This document shows positions 1 through 7,863 of a DNA stretch of 59,454 nt, one piece after another. The stretch's first letter is position 1. Every line of letters begins with the position of its first letter. A program made the position numbers and the translations under genes. This DNA comes from Chloroflexota bacterium. Lineage in GTDB: Bacteria; Chloroflexota; Anaerolineae; Anaerolineales; Villigracilaceae. The stretch is from assembly GCA_024434165.1 (NCBI GenBank), contig QMIW01000013.1, positions 1 through 59,454 on the forward strand, written 5' to 3'. The notes under the pieces are model-generated. The model searched no databases. It was not told the origin of the DNA and was given only the letters and a program-made list of their open reading frames with translations.

Positions 1-6
1 ATTCAT

Positions 7-61
7 GGAAGCCTCCCGATCAAGTTTTGTTTCTCAACTAAACTTTACTCGGAAGGCTTCC
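7..61. repeat. Imperfect inverted repeat, long loop
   Basis: Arms at 7-19 and 49-61 are complementary at 12 of 13 positions around a 29-nt loop. It lies downstream of the tRNA-Lys gene in the tRNA's direction. It could be a weak terminator or a remnant of a palindromic element. I see no gene in 1-193. Confidence 0.5.
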
Positions 62-96
62 TCTTTTCAATCCCCTCAACTAAATAGCCAAAGTCA

Positions 97-133
97 AGGA
101 CTAATTGAGGAAGTGAGCGCGGAGAGGATCGAA
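97..133. repeat. Duplicate of tRNA-Lys 3' end (copy 1 of direct repeat)
   Basis: This 37-bp segment is identical to 177-213 with an 80-bp period. The second copy contains the last 20 nt of the tRNA-Lys gene (T-arm 3' half and acceptor strand) plus downstream flank. Duplicated tRNA 3' ends are typical of integrase attachment sites, but the 43 bp between the copies are too short for an element, so this is a scar or a simple tandem duplication. Confidence 0.8.
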
Positions 134-155
134 TACATCCCTCGATGGGGCTCGA

Positions 156-179
156 AACAAAAAGCCCTCCACATGGAGG
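156..179 (-). terminator. Terminator of tRNA-Lys
   Basis: Read on the minus strand, a CCTCC/GGAGG stem with a 4-nt loop is followed by GGC and a run of five T's, a short intrinsic terminator about 15 bp past the tRNA 3' end. Confidence 0.6.
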
Positions 180-213
180 ACTAATTGAGGAAGTGAGCGC
201 GGAGAGGATCGAA
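177..213. repeat. Direct repeat copy 2, overlapping the tRNA-Lys 3' end
   Basis: Identical over 37 bp to 97-133. It begins in the terminator stem and runs into the T-loop of the tRNA gene. Confidence 0.8.
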
Positions 214-265
214 CTCTCAACAAACGGCTTAAAAGGCCGCTGCTCTGCCATTGAGCTACGCGCCC
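194..265 (-). tRNA. tRNA-Lys (anticodon UUU)
   Basis: Folded by eye on the minus strand. The acceptor stem GGGCGCG pairs with CGCGCTC (one G-U), followed by discriminator A. The D-stem is GCTC/GAGC. The anticodon stem GCGGC/GCCGT closes the loop CTTTTAA, giving anticodon TTT. The variable loop is TTGTT and the T-stem GAGAG/CTCTC carries TTCGATC. The 3' CCA is not encoded. All arms are intact, so the gene looks functional. Confidence 0.93.
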
Positions 266-346
266 GCTTTGCTTCGAGCGGGCAATATTCTAACATGCGA
301 AAGTAATACCGGCAAGGCACGCCGCGTCCAACAGAAGGAGGTATCA

Positions 347-670
347 ATGAGCAACGTCAAATACGTAACCGAACAGGACTTTCAACAGGAAGTCATCAAC
401 GCAGAAACCCCTGTGCTGGTGGATTTCACCGCCGACTGGTGCCAGCCCTGCAAAATGATCTCACCCATCGTGGAACAACTTGCCGGGGAATGGGGCGGCA
501 AAGTCAAGGTTGTCAAGCTCGACGCCGACCAGAATCCCAACATCATGATGCAGTACGGCGTCATGGGCATCCCCACCCTGATGCTTTTCAAAGGCGGCGA
601 GATCAAGGAACGCATCACCGGCTTCACCCCCAAGGACAGACTGGCGGCAAAAGTCACACCGCACGTGTAA
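347..670 (+). CDS. trxA: Thioredoxin
   Basis: A 107-residue single-domain thioredoxin, the usual length, acting as a cytoplasmic dithiol-disulfide oxidoreductase. The active site is WCQPC near residues 28-32, so the usual WCGPC has Gln in place of Gly. The buried Asp region (VDFTADW) and the cis-Pro loop (MGIPTL) are present. The start is chosen because AGAAGGAGGT sits just upstream of the ATG; an in-frame upstream extension overlaps the tRNA and is unlikely to be translated. It appears monocistronic, with a terminator downstream. Confidence 0.95.
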   Translation: MSNVKYVTEQDFQQEVINAETPVLVDFTADWCQPCKMISPIVEQLAGEWGGKVKVVKLDADQNPNIMMQYGVMGIPTLMLFKGGEIKERITGFTPKDRLAAKVTPHV

Positions 671-745
671 ATGCGTATTGCACGAATGCCTGCGCCCGCA
701 AATTACGCTTTTGATGGGCGGAGCGTAATTCGTGGACGCGGCGGG

Positions 746-751
746 TATAAT
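746..751 (+). promoter_or_regulatory. Candidate -10 element (TATAAT)
   Basis: A perfect TATAAT immediately before the trxA terminator hairpin and about 45 bp upstream of the next GTG start. No convincing -35 is visible. If used, transcription would start inside the hairpin. Confidence 0.35.
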
Positions 752-781
752 AGAGCCGACTAAGTTCGGCTCTATTTTTTT
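752..781 (+). terminator. Intrinsic terminator after trxA
   Basis: An 8-bp stem AGAGCCGA/TCGGCTCT with a 6-nt loop is followed by A and seven T's. Confidence 0.8.
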
Positions 782-795
782 ATCAGGACAGAAAT

Positions 796-3327
796 GTGTC
801 AGAAGAAGAACAATTAAAGACGGCCATTTCAGCCATGAAATCAGGCGACCGCGCGCGGGCGTCTGCCATATTGGCAAAACTTGTCCAGCAATACCCGCAA
901 TCAGAACGGGGATGGTATCTGTTGGGAATGTGCGTTCCCGACCGGGAACAGCGCCTGTTTTGTTTTCGACGCGTCCTCGCGATCAACCCGAACAATCCCG
1001 ATGCCGGCAGACAGATCGCGCTTCTTTCCAAGCCCGAAGCGGCTTCATCTCCCCCTGCCTGGGCAGCCCCGACGCCTCCCCCCGTCGAACCGGAGCCGGT
1101 CTCCAAAACGTTCACACCCACCCAGCCGCTCCCGGAGACGGTTTCGCCTTTTGTTTATGAAGAGTCCGAACGTGAAGAGGGAAATTTAGAACCGCCGCCC
1201 GGGGAACCGGCTGTTCCCCAAAAGACGACAGAGAAGCAGCCACTCGCGAAAAAGAAACGATCCAACGCGCCCATCTATTATGCCGTGGCGGCATCCGTTG
1301 TCATTCTTTGCGTCGTCGGGTTGGGGGCAATCTATATGCTCGGCACAAGCGGCATGTTGGCTTCGCCTTTCCAGGCAGCGCAGACCCCCACACTAGTTAT
1401 TCCGCCCACCCTTGTCGTCCTGCCAACCGCCACACCGATCCCGCCGACCTTGATCCCAACACCCATGCCCACGGTGGCATACACACCGAAATATGAAGAC
1501 GCCCCCTGTCCGTTCGATGCGCCTTCCAACGTCAGAGTCACGTGCGGATACGCCATCCTGCCCGAAGACCGCACCGGCGACCCCAACCGCACCATCCGGC
1601 TGGCTGTGGCTGTCTTTCACAGCAGGAGTTCAAACCCGGCCCCGGACCCGGTCATGTTCCTGCAAGGCGGACCGGGCGGAGAAGCCGTCCAACTCAGCGC
1701 GGATGCGTACCGGGTCCTCGTCCAGCCTTTCCTTGCCGAGCGCGATTACATCACCTACGACCAGCGCGGCACGGGGCTTTCCGAGCCAGCCCTGATCTGC
1801 GACGAACTGGATAAGGTCTATCGGCAGGATATTTACGGAACCATCGAAACCAGCACGCGGGAACTGGTGTATCAGAACGCCTTTTTATCCTGCGCGGGTC
1901 TCTTGCAGGCGAAGGGCATCAACCTGCAAGCCTACAATACGGTCGAAAATGCGGCGGATTTGAAGGATATTGTCAAACTGCTGGGGTATGAAAAGGTCAA
2001 CCTTTACGGCGCATCATATGGGACCCGCCTCGCGCTTGTGACGATGCGAAATCACCCCGAGGTGGTGAAAAGCGCCATCCTCGATTCGGTCATGCCGGTG
2101 GAAACGAATTGGATCCATGAATTTCCGAACGTCGCCAACTACACGTTGACCAACCTGTTCGCCTCCTGCAAAGCGGACCCCGCCTGCAATTTCGCCTACC
2201 CCGATCTGGAAACCGTGTTCTGGGATCTGGTCCGGGAGTTGGACGCCAACCCCGTCACATTGACCACTTCCGCCTACCCGATGGGAACCGTCACCGAGAC
2301 CATTGACGGCTCATATCTCCTCTCGGTCGTCATGGGGCTCTCGAAAAATACCAGCCTCATCAACACCGCACCGCAGACCATCTACCGCCTGAGGGGCGGG
2401 GATTATTCCACGTTGATTGCAGCGCAATATGCCCTGCCCTACGCGCTCGACGGCATCAACCCCGGCTTGTATATCTCCGTGATGTGCCGCGAACATGTTC
2501 TGGATACAACCCCCGAAAACCTCAAAGCGGCGTCGGAACAATTGAATGTGGAAAACTTCATCTGGCGCCCCTTCTACGGCGATTTGGAGAAAATGTTCAA
2601 CGCCTGTAAAACCTGGGGGGCGGTCGGACCCGTACTCGGTGAGAAGGATGCGGTCATCAGCGAAATTCCCAGTCTGGTCATCGAGGGCACGTTCGATTCC
2701 GCCACTCCGCCCCAGTTCGGGAAGCAGGTCGCGGAGAAACTGCCCAACAGCTATTACGTCGAATTTCCCAACCAGGGTCACGTGCCGACGGCGGCTGATT
2801 CGAGCGGCTGCGCCATGCAGATGGCGCTGGACTTTATCGCCAACCCCGCCATCGAACCGGACCGCTCCTGTTTGGGCGAACTGCCCGGCGTTGAATTCCT
2901 TGTCCCGTATACGGGGAATCCGCCGCTCGAGATGGAAAAGCAAAGGGTCTTCGGCGTCACGCTCGATGTTCCCAAAGACTGGCTTTTCACGTTCGATGGT
3001 TTCTTCGTCCGGGCGAGTTCCCCCTTCGATATTACCCAGGTGAGCGCGCTGCGCGCGGCAATCAGCGTGCAGGAATTGAAGGATTTTTTCTCGTCCAGCA
3101 TTCACGGCTACCGCGGACTGGACGGCGCACCGGTGGAGGCGGGCATCCGCAGCGCCAATGGATACACCTGGAAACTGTATTACGCCACATCCAACGCCCG
3201 CCCTGTGGATATTGCCGCGGCGGAGGCTGGCAGTACGTCCCTGATCATCATCATGTTCAGCCACCCGGACGAGCACGATGCGCTCTACCGCACTGTCTTC
3301 CTGCCGATGGTTGATTCAGCGCGTTAG
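796..3327 (+). CDS. Membrane-anchored alpha/beta hydrolase (TAP/proline iminopeptidase-like)
   Basis: 843 residues. The N-terminus (about 1-75) looks like a short TPR-type helical repeat, then come a Pro/Glu-rich linker, one membrane segment at about 160-183 and a Thr/Pro stalk to about 230. The rest is predicted outside the cell. The catalytic domain has the oxyanion motif QGGPGG (about 290), nucleophile GASYGTR (Ser about 408), acidic residue in FDSATPP (about 633) and His in NQGHVP (about 661). This is the order in tripeptidyl aminopeptidase/proline iminopeptidase families with a TAP-like C-terminal section. Residues 700-843 form an extra domain I cannot name. The start is GTG with a weak AGGACAG upstream. 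It is likely an extracytoplasmic peptidase; the substrate is unknown. Confidence 0.85.
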   Translation: MSEEEQLKTAISAMKSGDRARASAILAKLVQQYPQSERGWYLLGMCVPDREQRLFCFRRVLAINPNNPDAGRQIALLSKPEAASSPPAWAAPTPPPVEPEPVSKTFTPTQPLPETVSPFVYEESEREEGNLEPPPGEPAVPQKTTEKQPLAKKKRSNAPIYYAVAASVVILCVVGLGAIYMLGTSGMLASPFQAAQTPTLVIPPTLVVLPTATPIPPTLIPTPMPTVAYTPKYEDAPCPFDAPSNVRVTCGYAILPEDRTGDPNRTIRLAVAVFHSRSSNPAPDPVMFLQGGPGGEAVQLSADAYRVLVQPFLAERDYITYDQRGTGLSEPALICDELDKVYRQDIYGTIETSTRELVYQNAFLSCAGLLQAKGINLQAYNTVENAADLKDIVKLLGYEKVNLYGASYGTRLALVTMRNHPEVVKSAILDSVMPVETNWIHEFPNVANYTLTNLFASCKADPACNFAYPDLETVFWDLVRELDANPVTLTTSAYPMGTVTETIDGSYLLSVVMGLSKNTSLINTAPQTIYRLRGGDYSTLIAAQYALPYALDGINPGLYISVMCREHVLDTTPENLKAASEQLNVENFIWRPFYGDLEKMFNACKTWGAVGPVLGEKDAVISEIPSLVIEGTFDSATPPQFGKQVAEKLPNSYYVEFPNQGHVPTAADSSGCAMQMALDFIANPAIEPDRSCLGELPGVEFLVPYTGNPPLEMEKQRVFGVTLDVPKDWLFTFDGFFVRASSPFDITQVSALRAAISVQELKDFFSSSIHGYRGLDGAPVEAGIRSANGYTWKLYYATSNARPVDIAAAEAGSTSLIIIMFSHPDEHDALYRTVFLPMVDSAR

Positions 3328-3433
3328 ACCCATTTTCGTTGACGATTCCCCAATCTTCGTGGTATCATTCGCCCGCCAAAAAACCAGCCCAATGCTGGAT
3401 TTGTTTTGTCTATTGTACAAAGAGGAGAAGCAT

Positions 3434-4006
3434 ATAAGCGCCAACGAATTTCGAGTAAATGAGGGCATCCGCGTTGCGGAGGTGCGCCTGATCGGTCCGG
3501 ATGGAGGCAACGTCGGAGTTGTACCCATCAAGGAAGCGTTGAAGATCGCCCGCGAAGCGGACCTGGACCTTGTGGAGGTCTCGCCCGGAGCCAACCCGCC
3601 CGTCTGCCGTGTGATGGATTTCGGCAAGTTCATTTACGAACGGGCAAAGAAGGAACGCGAGGCTCGGAAATCCCAGACCAAGATCGAGGTTAAGGAAATC
3701 CGCCTGCGCCCCAAGACGAACGAAGCCCATCGCGGTTTCAAGGTGGACGATGCCCGCCGCTGGCTCAATCAGGGCCATAAGGTGCGCGTGACCGTCAAGT
3801 TCCGCGGACGCGAGATGGATTACCCCGAAATTGCGTTGGAAGACCTGAAGGAAATCGCCCAGGACCTTTCCGATGTCGCAACCATCGAGGTCCCGCCGCA
3901 AATGGAGGGACGCACCATGCTCGTGGTGCTGGCGCCCACCAAAGGCGGCGCAAAAAAGAAAGAGAAACCCGAACAGGCTGAGGTCAGGAAAGAGGCGGAA
4001 GCCTGA
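3434..4006 (+). CDS. infC: Translation initiation factor IF-3 (AUA start proposed)
   Basis: IF-3 binds the 30S subunit and checks initiator tRNA and start codon. The N-domain begins NEFRVNEGIRV; the linker and C-domain (SQTKIEVKEIRLRP, FRGREM) are typical. The length is 190 residues from an ATA codon that lies 6 nt after AGAGGAG, with a longer Lys/Glu-rich tail than usual. The nearest upstream in-frame ATG is at 3392 and has no ribosome-binding site. infC is known for rare AUU/AUA-type starts used in self-regulation, so ATA is the more likely start. It heads the infC-rpmI-rplT operon. Confidence 0.93.
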   Translation: MSANEFRVNEGIRVAEVRLIGPDGGNVGVVPIKEALKIAREADLDLVEVSPGANPPVCRVMDFGKFIYERAKKEREARKSQTKIEVKEIRLRPKTNEAHRGFKVDDARRWLNQGHKVRVTVKFRGREMDYPEIALEDLKEIAQDLSDVATIEVPPQMEGRTMLVVLAPTKGGAKKKEKPEQAEVRKEAEA

Positions 4007-4032
4007 GCGGCGCAAGCCCCAAAGATGTTGAT

Positions 4033-4070
4033 TCGTCCGCGGGCGTGAGTTCATGTCCGCGGTTTATTTT
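4033..4070 (+). promoter_or_regulatory. Possible attenuator hairpin between infC and rpmI
   Basis: Two CCGCGG hexamers about 14 nt apart can pair, followed by TTTATTTT just before the rpmI ribosome-binding site. Leader structures that bind ribosomal protein L20 regulate this operon in other bacteria; a similar role here is inference. Confidence 0.3.
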
Positions 4071-4092
4071 GTCTGAAAGGAGAAATTCCAGA

Positions 4093-4326
4093 ATGCCCCG
4101 CAAAGCAAAACCTGGAAAAAAGTACAAGCTGAAGACGCATAAAGCGACATCCAAGCGGTTTCGCCTGACCGGCTCCGGCACCCTGGTACGCACGAAAGGC
4201 GGCAAGAGCCATCTGCGCTGCCGCACGTCCGACCGCACCAAGGCGCTCTTGAGCGAGATGGTCCCCGTTTTAGGACGCAAGTACGTCAAACGCATCAAGC
4301 GTCTCGCGCCCAACATGGAAGAGTAG
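4093..4326 (+). CDS. rpmI: 50S ribosomal protein L35
   Basis: 77 residues, highly basic, starting MPRKAKPGKKYKLKTHK with the later motif RRTSD-like segment CRTSDRTK, as in L35. Slightly longer than the usual 64-66 residues owing to a C-terminal extension. GAAAGGAG lies about 9 nt before the ATG. An upstream in-frame ATG at 4045 has no ribosome-binding site and lacks family similarity. Middle gene of the infC-rpmI-rplT operon. Confidence 0.95.
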   Translation: MPRKAKPGKKYKLKTHKATSKRFRLTGSGTLVRTKGGKSHLRCRTSDRTKALLSEMVPVLGRKYVKRIKRLAPNMEE

Positions 4327-4346
4327 GACGAAATTCATTTCGTCCG
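4327..4346 (+). promoter_or_regulatory. Hairpin in the rpmI-rplT spacer
   Basis: GGACGAAA/TTTCGTCC form a perfect 8-bp stem with a 4-nt loop directly after the rpmI stop codon. No T-run follows, so it is not an ordinary terminator. It could be a processing or L20-responsive structure. The rest of the 119-bp spacer holds only the rplT ribosome-binding site GGAGG. Confidence 0.35.
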
Positions 4347-4445
4347 AAAATGCAAAATAAATTTTGATTTGCGGCTTTCGGGTGTGCGCAACTGGCATGG
4401 CTTACAGCCCGCCGACGCCCGCGAGTTTGCAGGAGGTACTGAAAC

Positions 4446-4787
4446 ATGCGCGTTAAGGGAGGCCCGCAAGGGCATCTACGTCACAAGAAAGTTTTGAAGA
4501 TCACGAAGGGTCAGCGCGGAGCGAAGCACTTTTTGTTCAAGCGCGCCAACGAGGCAATGCTCAAGAGCCTCTGGTATGCCACTCGTGACCGCCGCGTGCG
4601 CAAGCGCGACCTGCGCAAGTTGTGGATTGCCCGCATCAACGCGGCTGCCCGCCTGAACGGCACCACGTACAGCCGTCTGGTGGCGGCGATGAAGAAGGCG
4701 AACATCGAGATCAACCGCAAGATGCTTGCCGACATCGCAGTAAGAAATCCGCAAGCCTTCGCCGCAGTGGTGGCGAAAACGAAATAA
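4446..4787 (+). CDS. rplT: 50S ribosomal protein L20
   Basis: 113 residues. The N-terminal [15 protein letters not shown] region, [15 protein letters not shown] and the C-terminal NRKMLADIA block are standard L20, an early 23S rRNA-binding assembly protein that also represses its operon in several bacteria. AGGAGG lies 6-7 nt upstream of the ATG. Confidence 0.97.
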   Translation: MRVKGGPQGHLRHKKVLKITKGQRGAKHFLFKRANEAMLKSLWYATRDRRVRKRDLRKLWIARINAAARLNGTTYSRLVAAMKKANIEINRKMLADIAVRNPQAFAAVVAKTK

Positions 4788-4793
4788 TACGGA

Positions 4794-4822
4794 GCAGGGA
4801 CGGTCCGACGGGCCGCCCCTGC
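4794..4822. repeat. Palindromic element, GC-rich (class F), possible rplT terminator
   Basis: Arms GCAGGGACGG and CCGCCCCTGC are complementary except at one position, around a short G/C centre, followed by GATTTTATT. It resembles the GTAGGGGCG-type palindromes scattered through many bacterial genomes and may end the ribosomal operon. Confidence 0.5.
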
Positions 4823-4836
4823 GATTTTATTGGGGG

Positions 4837-4842
4837 TAAAAT
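4837..4842 (+). promoter_or_regulatory. -10 element (TAAAAT) 6 nt before the start codon: possible leaderless mRNA
   Basis: TAAAAT ends 6 nt before the ATG of the macro-domain gene and no Shine-Dalgarno sequence is present, so transcription would start at or beside the A of ATG. No clear -35 is seen. Confidence 0.4.
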
Positions 4843-4848
4843 ACTGGC

Positions 4849-5433
4849 ATGAACACCGTGCTGGTCGAGAAAAAATTTCCATCCGGTCAAACCCTGCAGA
4901 TCGTTCAAGGCGACATCACCAGCGAAGAGGTGGATGCCATCGTCAACGCGGCGAACGAACGCCTGGCACATGGCGGCGGCGTGGCATGGGCGATCTCGAA
5001 AAAAGGCGGGGCGGCGATTCAACGGGAAAGCGACGACTGGGTCCGCAGGCATGGACCTGTCTCCCACGCGCATCCCGCCTGGACCTCGGGCGGACTCCTG
5101 CCTGCGAAGTACGTGATCCACGCTGTGGGTCCGGTGTGGGGCGATACCCTCGATGCGGGCGCAGGCGGCGATGAAGATAAAAAATTATCAGACGCCGTGA
5201 CCGGTTCTCTGCATGTGGCAGACGAGTTGAAATGCAAGGCGATCTCCATGCCTGCCATCTCCACCGGCATCTTTGGCTTTCCAAAAGATCGCGCTGCGGG
5301 AATTATTTTCCAGGCGATCGCATCCTATTTTGAAAAGAATAAAAATACAAGCGTGAAGCAGGTCCGCATTGTGTTATTTGATAAGGCAGCCATCGAAGCG
5401 TTTCTAGCCATTTGGAAAACAACCTTCCAATAA
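4849..5433 (+). CDS. Macro-domain protein (ADP-ribose binding/hydrolysing)
   Basis: 194 residues, essentially one macro domain. Visible signatures are QGDITSEEVDAIVNAAN, the HGGGVAWAI loop, GPVSHAHPAW, the AKYVIHAVGP strand and PAISTGIFGFP near the ribose-binding loop. Family members bind ADP-ribose and often remove it from proteins, nucleic acids or O-acetyl-ADP-ribose; which activity applies here is not readable from sequence. It precedes the methyltransferase gene by 27 bp, all of it heptad repeat. Confidence 0.9.
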   Translation: MNTVLVEKKFPSGQTLQIVQGDITSEEVDAIVNAANERLAHGGGVAWAISKKGGAAIQRESDDWVRRHGPVSHAHPAWTSGGLLPAKYVIHAVGPVWGDTLDAGAGGDEDKKLSDAVTGSLHVADELKCKAISMPAISTGIFGFPKDRAAGIIFQAIASYFEKNKNTSVKQVRIVLFDKAAIEAFLAIWKTTFQ

Positions 5434-5461
5434 TTCATCCCTCATCCTTCATCCTTCTCAA
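5434..5461. repeat. Heptad tandem repeat (4 units, TTCATCC type)
   Basis: TTCATCC, CTCATCC, TTCATCC, TTCTCAA. It fills the whole gap between the macro-domain stop and the next ATG, leaving no Shine-Dalgarno site for the downstream gene. Confidence 0.8.
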
Positions 5462-6243
5462 TGATCACCTCCAGCCAAAACTCGAAGATAAAACTTGTCC
5501 GCGCCCTGCTGGGACGCGCCAGAGAACGCCGCGAGGCGGGGGCGTTTGTGGCGGAAGGCGTTAGGCTGGTTGAAGAGGCGGCAAAGGGAGATTGGAGATT
5601 TGAGATTGTTTTGTTTGACGAGACCTTGAGCGAACGGGGAAAGGAGATACTCAAAACGCTCAGCACAAAAGGTGTGGAAATCGAAGAAGTTTCTGCCAGT
5701 GTGATGAAATCCTTGAGTGACACCGAATCTCCTCAAGGAATTCTCGCTGTGCTCAAGTTCTACCAATCTCCAATCTCTAATCATCTAAACTTCATTCTCA
5801 TCCCCGACCAGATCCGCGATCCAGGCAATTTGGGGACGCTGCTCCGCTCGGCGGCGGCTTCGGGCGTGCAGGCGGTTTTGATCCCGCCCGAAACGACGGA
5901 TGCCTTCGCGCCGAAAGTCCTCCGCTCCGGCATGGGCGCGCATTTCAGGCTGCCCATCCATTCGATGGGTTGGGAAGAAATTGAGAAGGTTGTGAAGATG
6001 GAAGGTTTGAATGTTTATGCCGCAGATATGGACGGTCCATCCTGCTGGGAAACGGATTTGAGAAAACCGCTGGCGTTGATTATTGGAGGCGAAGCCGAAG
6101 GCGCGAGCGAGTCCGCGCGGAAACTGGCAAATCGGAAAATCGGTATTCCAATGTCCGGCGCGGTCGAGTCCCTGAATGCAGGGGTGGCGGGAAGCGTGTT
6201 GATGTTCGAGGTGATGAGGCAGCGATCCGTGAATAGGGAATAG
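5461..6243 (+). CDS. TrmH/SpoU-family RNA 2'-O-methyltransferase
   Basis: 260 residues. The N-terminal substrate-binding domain (RREAGAFVAEGVRLVEEA) precedes a SPOUT knot domain with the three family motifs: PDQIRDPGNLGTLLRSA, LIIGGEAEG and IPMSGAVESLNAGVA. It methylates ribose in rRNA or tRNA using S-adenosylmethionine; the exact target is unknown. The linker between domains (about residues 101-111, QSPISNHLN) is encoded by a 7-bp repeat block, and the last residues and stop codon lie in another repeat block. Confidence 0.92.
   Translation: MITSSQNSKIKLVRALLGRARERREAGAFVAEGVRLVEEAAKGDWRFEIVLFDETLSERGKEILKTLSTKGVEIEEVSASVMKSLSDTESPQGILAVLKFYQSPISNHLNFILIPDQIRDPGNLGTLLRSAAASGVQAVLIPPETTDAFAPKVLRSGMGAHFRLPIHSMGWEEIEKVVKMEGLNVYAADMDGPSCWETDLRKPLALIIGGEAEGASESARKLANRKIGIPMSGAVESLNAGVAGSVLMFEVMRQRSVNRE
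5763..5790. repeat. Heptad tandem repeat inside the TrmH-family gene (4 units)
   Basis: CCAATCT, CCAATCT, CTAATCA, TCTAAAC. In frame; encodes the linker between the N-terminal and SPOUT domains. Confidence 0.8.
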
Positions 6244-6300
6244 TAAATAGGGAATAGTAAATAGTAAATAGGGAATAGAGAATAGAGAATAGTAAATGGC
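6231..6300. repeat. Heptad tandem repeat (10 units, GAATAGG/AAATAGT)
   Basis: Ten consecutive 7-mers built on RAATAGN without interruption of phase. The stop codon of the methyltransferase gene lies inside it, and it runs to 11 bp before the next ATG. Confidence 0.9.
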
Positions 6301-6311
6301 GAGAGAACAAG

Positions 6312-7550
6312 ATGAAAATCCGTTCCGTCACGTATTTTTGTAACCCCAAATATCCGCTCGATGAAAAAAGCCTGCGCAAAGCGGGAGACTTTTTATCGAG
6401 GGCAAAGTCTGCGTATGAAGCGGCGGGATATGAAGTCCAAACCACGCGGCTGGCGACGATCCCATTTCCGAAATTGCTGGGGGAAAAACATCTCGATGAG
6501 CTGCCGAAGTTTGCGAATGGACTATCGAAAGCGATGCAGGAAGTTGGCGTTGCGTACGCATCGCTGGGACCCGCCCTGCCCGGAACGCCGAAAAGTTATC
6601 AAGTCATACCGGAGGCGGTTGCCGCGAGCGAAAACATCTTCTTCGGCGGCATGATGGCGGGAAAATCCGGCAGAAAACCGGACAAGTCATTAATTTATAT
6701 GGAACAGGTCAAAGCCTGCGCAGAGGTCATCGTCAAATGCGCGCCGATTGACCCGGACGGTTTTGCCAATTTACGTTTCGCCGCGCTGGCAAATGTCGGT
6801 GCAGGCGCGCCGTTTTTCCCGGCGGCGTATCACGACTCGACCACGCCCGCGTTTGCAATTGCCGTCGAATCCGCCGACCTTGCTGTTGACGCTTTCAACA
6901 ACGCGAACGCAATCGAAGAAGGCCGCGAGACTCTCATTGTTCAAATCAACAAACATGGAAAAAAACTCGCCCAAATCTCCAATTCCCTGGTCTCCAATTC
7001 TCCCAAATTTCTCGGTATTGACTTCTCCTTCGCACCCTTCCCCGATGACGCGCATTCGCTCGGCAATGCGGTCGAGAAAATGGGCGTGCCAAAGGTTGGT
7101 TTGCACGGTTCGCTTGCCGCCGCCGCGATTCTCACCGAAGCCATCGAACGCGCGGACTTCCCGCATGTCGGCTTCAACGGCTTCATGCAGCCGATATTGG
7201 AAGATTCCGTCCTCGCCAAACGCGCTGCCGAAGGAACGCTGACGGTAAAAGACGCGCTGTTGTATGCCACTGTGTGTGGAACGGGATTGGATACGATTCC
7301 ATTACCCGGCAATACAACCGCCGAAGAACTTGCGCCTCTCCTTCTGGACCTTTGTGCTTTGTCGCTTCGATTGAGCAAGCCTCTCACTGCAAGGTTGATG
7401 CCGGTCCCCGGAAAGAAGGCGGGGGACGCTACCGGGTTCGATTTTGCCTTCTTTGCAAACAGCAGGGTGATGGCATTGGAGTCTCTGCCGATGAGTCTGC
7501 CATTGAGTGGGGACGACTCCTTCTCCCTGCGTCCAAAGGCGGGGCGATAA
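6312..7550 (+). CDS. DUF711/UPF0210 (PFL-like) protein
   Basis: 412 residues. The C-terminal block (GTGLDTIPLPGNTTAEEL, LTARLMPVPGKKAGD, FDFAFFANSRVM) and the internal LGPALPGTP and GMMAGKSG segments mark the DUF711 family, distantly related to pyruvate formate-lyase-like folds. No function is established and I assign none. It begins with weak GAGAGAAC upstream. Residues about 221-233 (ISNSLVSNSPKF) come from a heptad repeat. Confidence 0.85.
   Translation: MKIRSVTYFCNPKYPLDEKSLRKAGDFLSRAKSAYEAAGYEVQTTRLATIPFPKLLGEKHLDELPKFANGLSKAMQEVGVAYASLGPALPGTPKSYQVIPEAVAASENIFFGGMMAGKSGRKPDKSLIYMEQVKACAEVIVKCAPIDPDGFANLRFAALANVGAGAPFFPAAYHDSTTPAFAIAVESADLAVDAFNNANAIEEGRETLIVQINKHGKKLAQISNSLVSNSPKFLGIDFSFAPFPDDAHSLGNAVEKMGVPKVGLHGSLAAAAILTEAIERADFPHVGFNGFMQPILEDSVLAKRAAEGTLTVKDALLYATVCGTGLDTIPLPGNTTAEELAPLLLDLCALSLRLSKPLTARLMPVPGKKAGDATGFDFAFFANSRVMALESLPMSLPLSGDDSFSLRPKAGR
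6971..7005. repeat. Heptad-like repeat inside the DUF711 gene
   Basis: CCAAATC, TCCAATT, CCCTGGT, CTCCAAT, TCTCCCA. More degenerate than the others but of the same CCAATYN style, and in frame. Confidence 0.5.
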
Positions 7551-7863
7551 AATCGTCCGCGAAAGAAAGCCGGGGAGGGAGGGACAACTTCCAGTCAGAA
7601 AAGAGGCGGGAAAATCTTCTCTATCGTACAAATAAGAGCCAAATCCTAAATTGATCCCTGCGCTGCCCCCGGCGCGGCGGCGTAAGTGTTGTCATGTACG
7701 GTGGAGAAGGAAAATCTGTTAATGTTATAAGGTCCCAAAAAAGATATAATGACTTTGCATAATTGTCAGGTTGTTTCCCGCATAAAAAGGAGGCTCTCGA
7801 CACTTTGGGTTCCCGACGTGGTCTTCCATACTTTCATCCAGTTTCAACCAACAGGAAAACTAT
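7551..7863. other. Intergenic region, 313 bp
   Basis: No open frame with recognisable content. It holds a TATAAT at 7745-7750 and a ribosome-binding site (AACAGGAAAA) just before the nucleotidase gene. A G/C-rich stretch near 7660-7680 could pair weakly. I see nothing else. Confidence 0.5.
7745..7750 (+). promoter_or_regulatory. Candidate -10 element for the 5'-nucleotidase gene
   Basis: Perfect TATAAT about 115 bp upstream of the ATG. No strong -35 is seen. Confidence 0.35.

Noticed and set aside
97-213. Integrated mobile element between the tRNA repeats
   Set aside because: Only 43 bp lie between the copies and there is no integrase gene in the window.
45-347. 100-codon frame covering the tRNA region
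   Set aside because: It overlaps the tRNA-Lys gene and repeats, and has no family features.
6231-6300. Possible CRISPR or iteron cluster (origin)
   Set aside because: The unit is 7 bp without spacers, and no replication or cas gene is near; it belongs to the heptad family.
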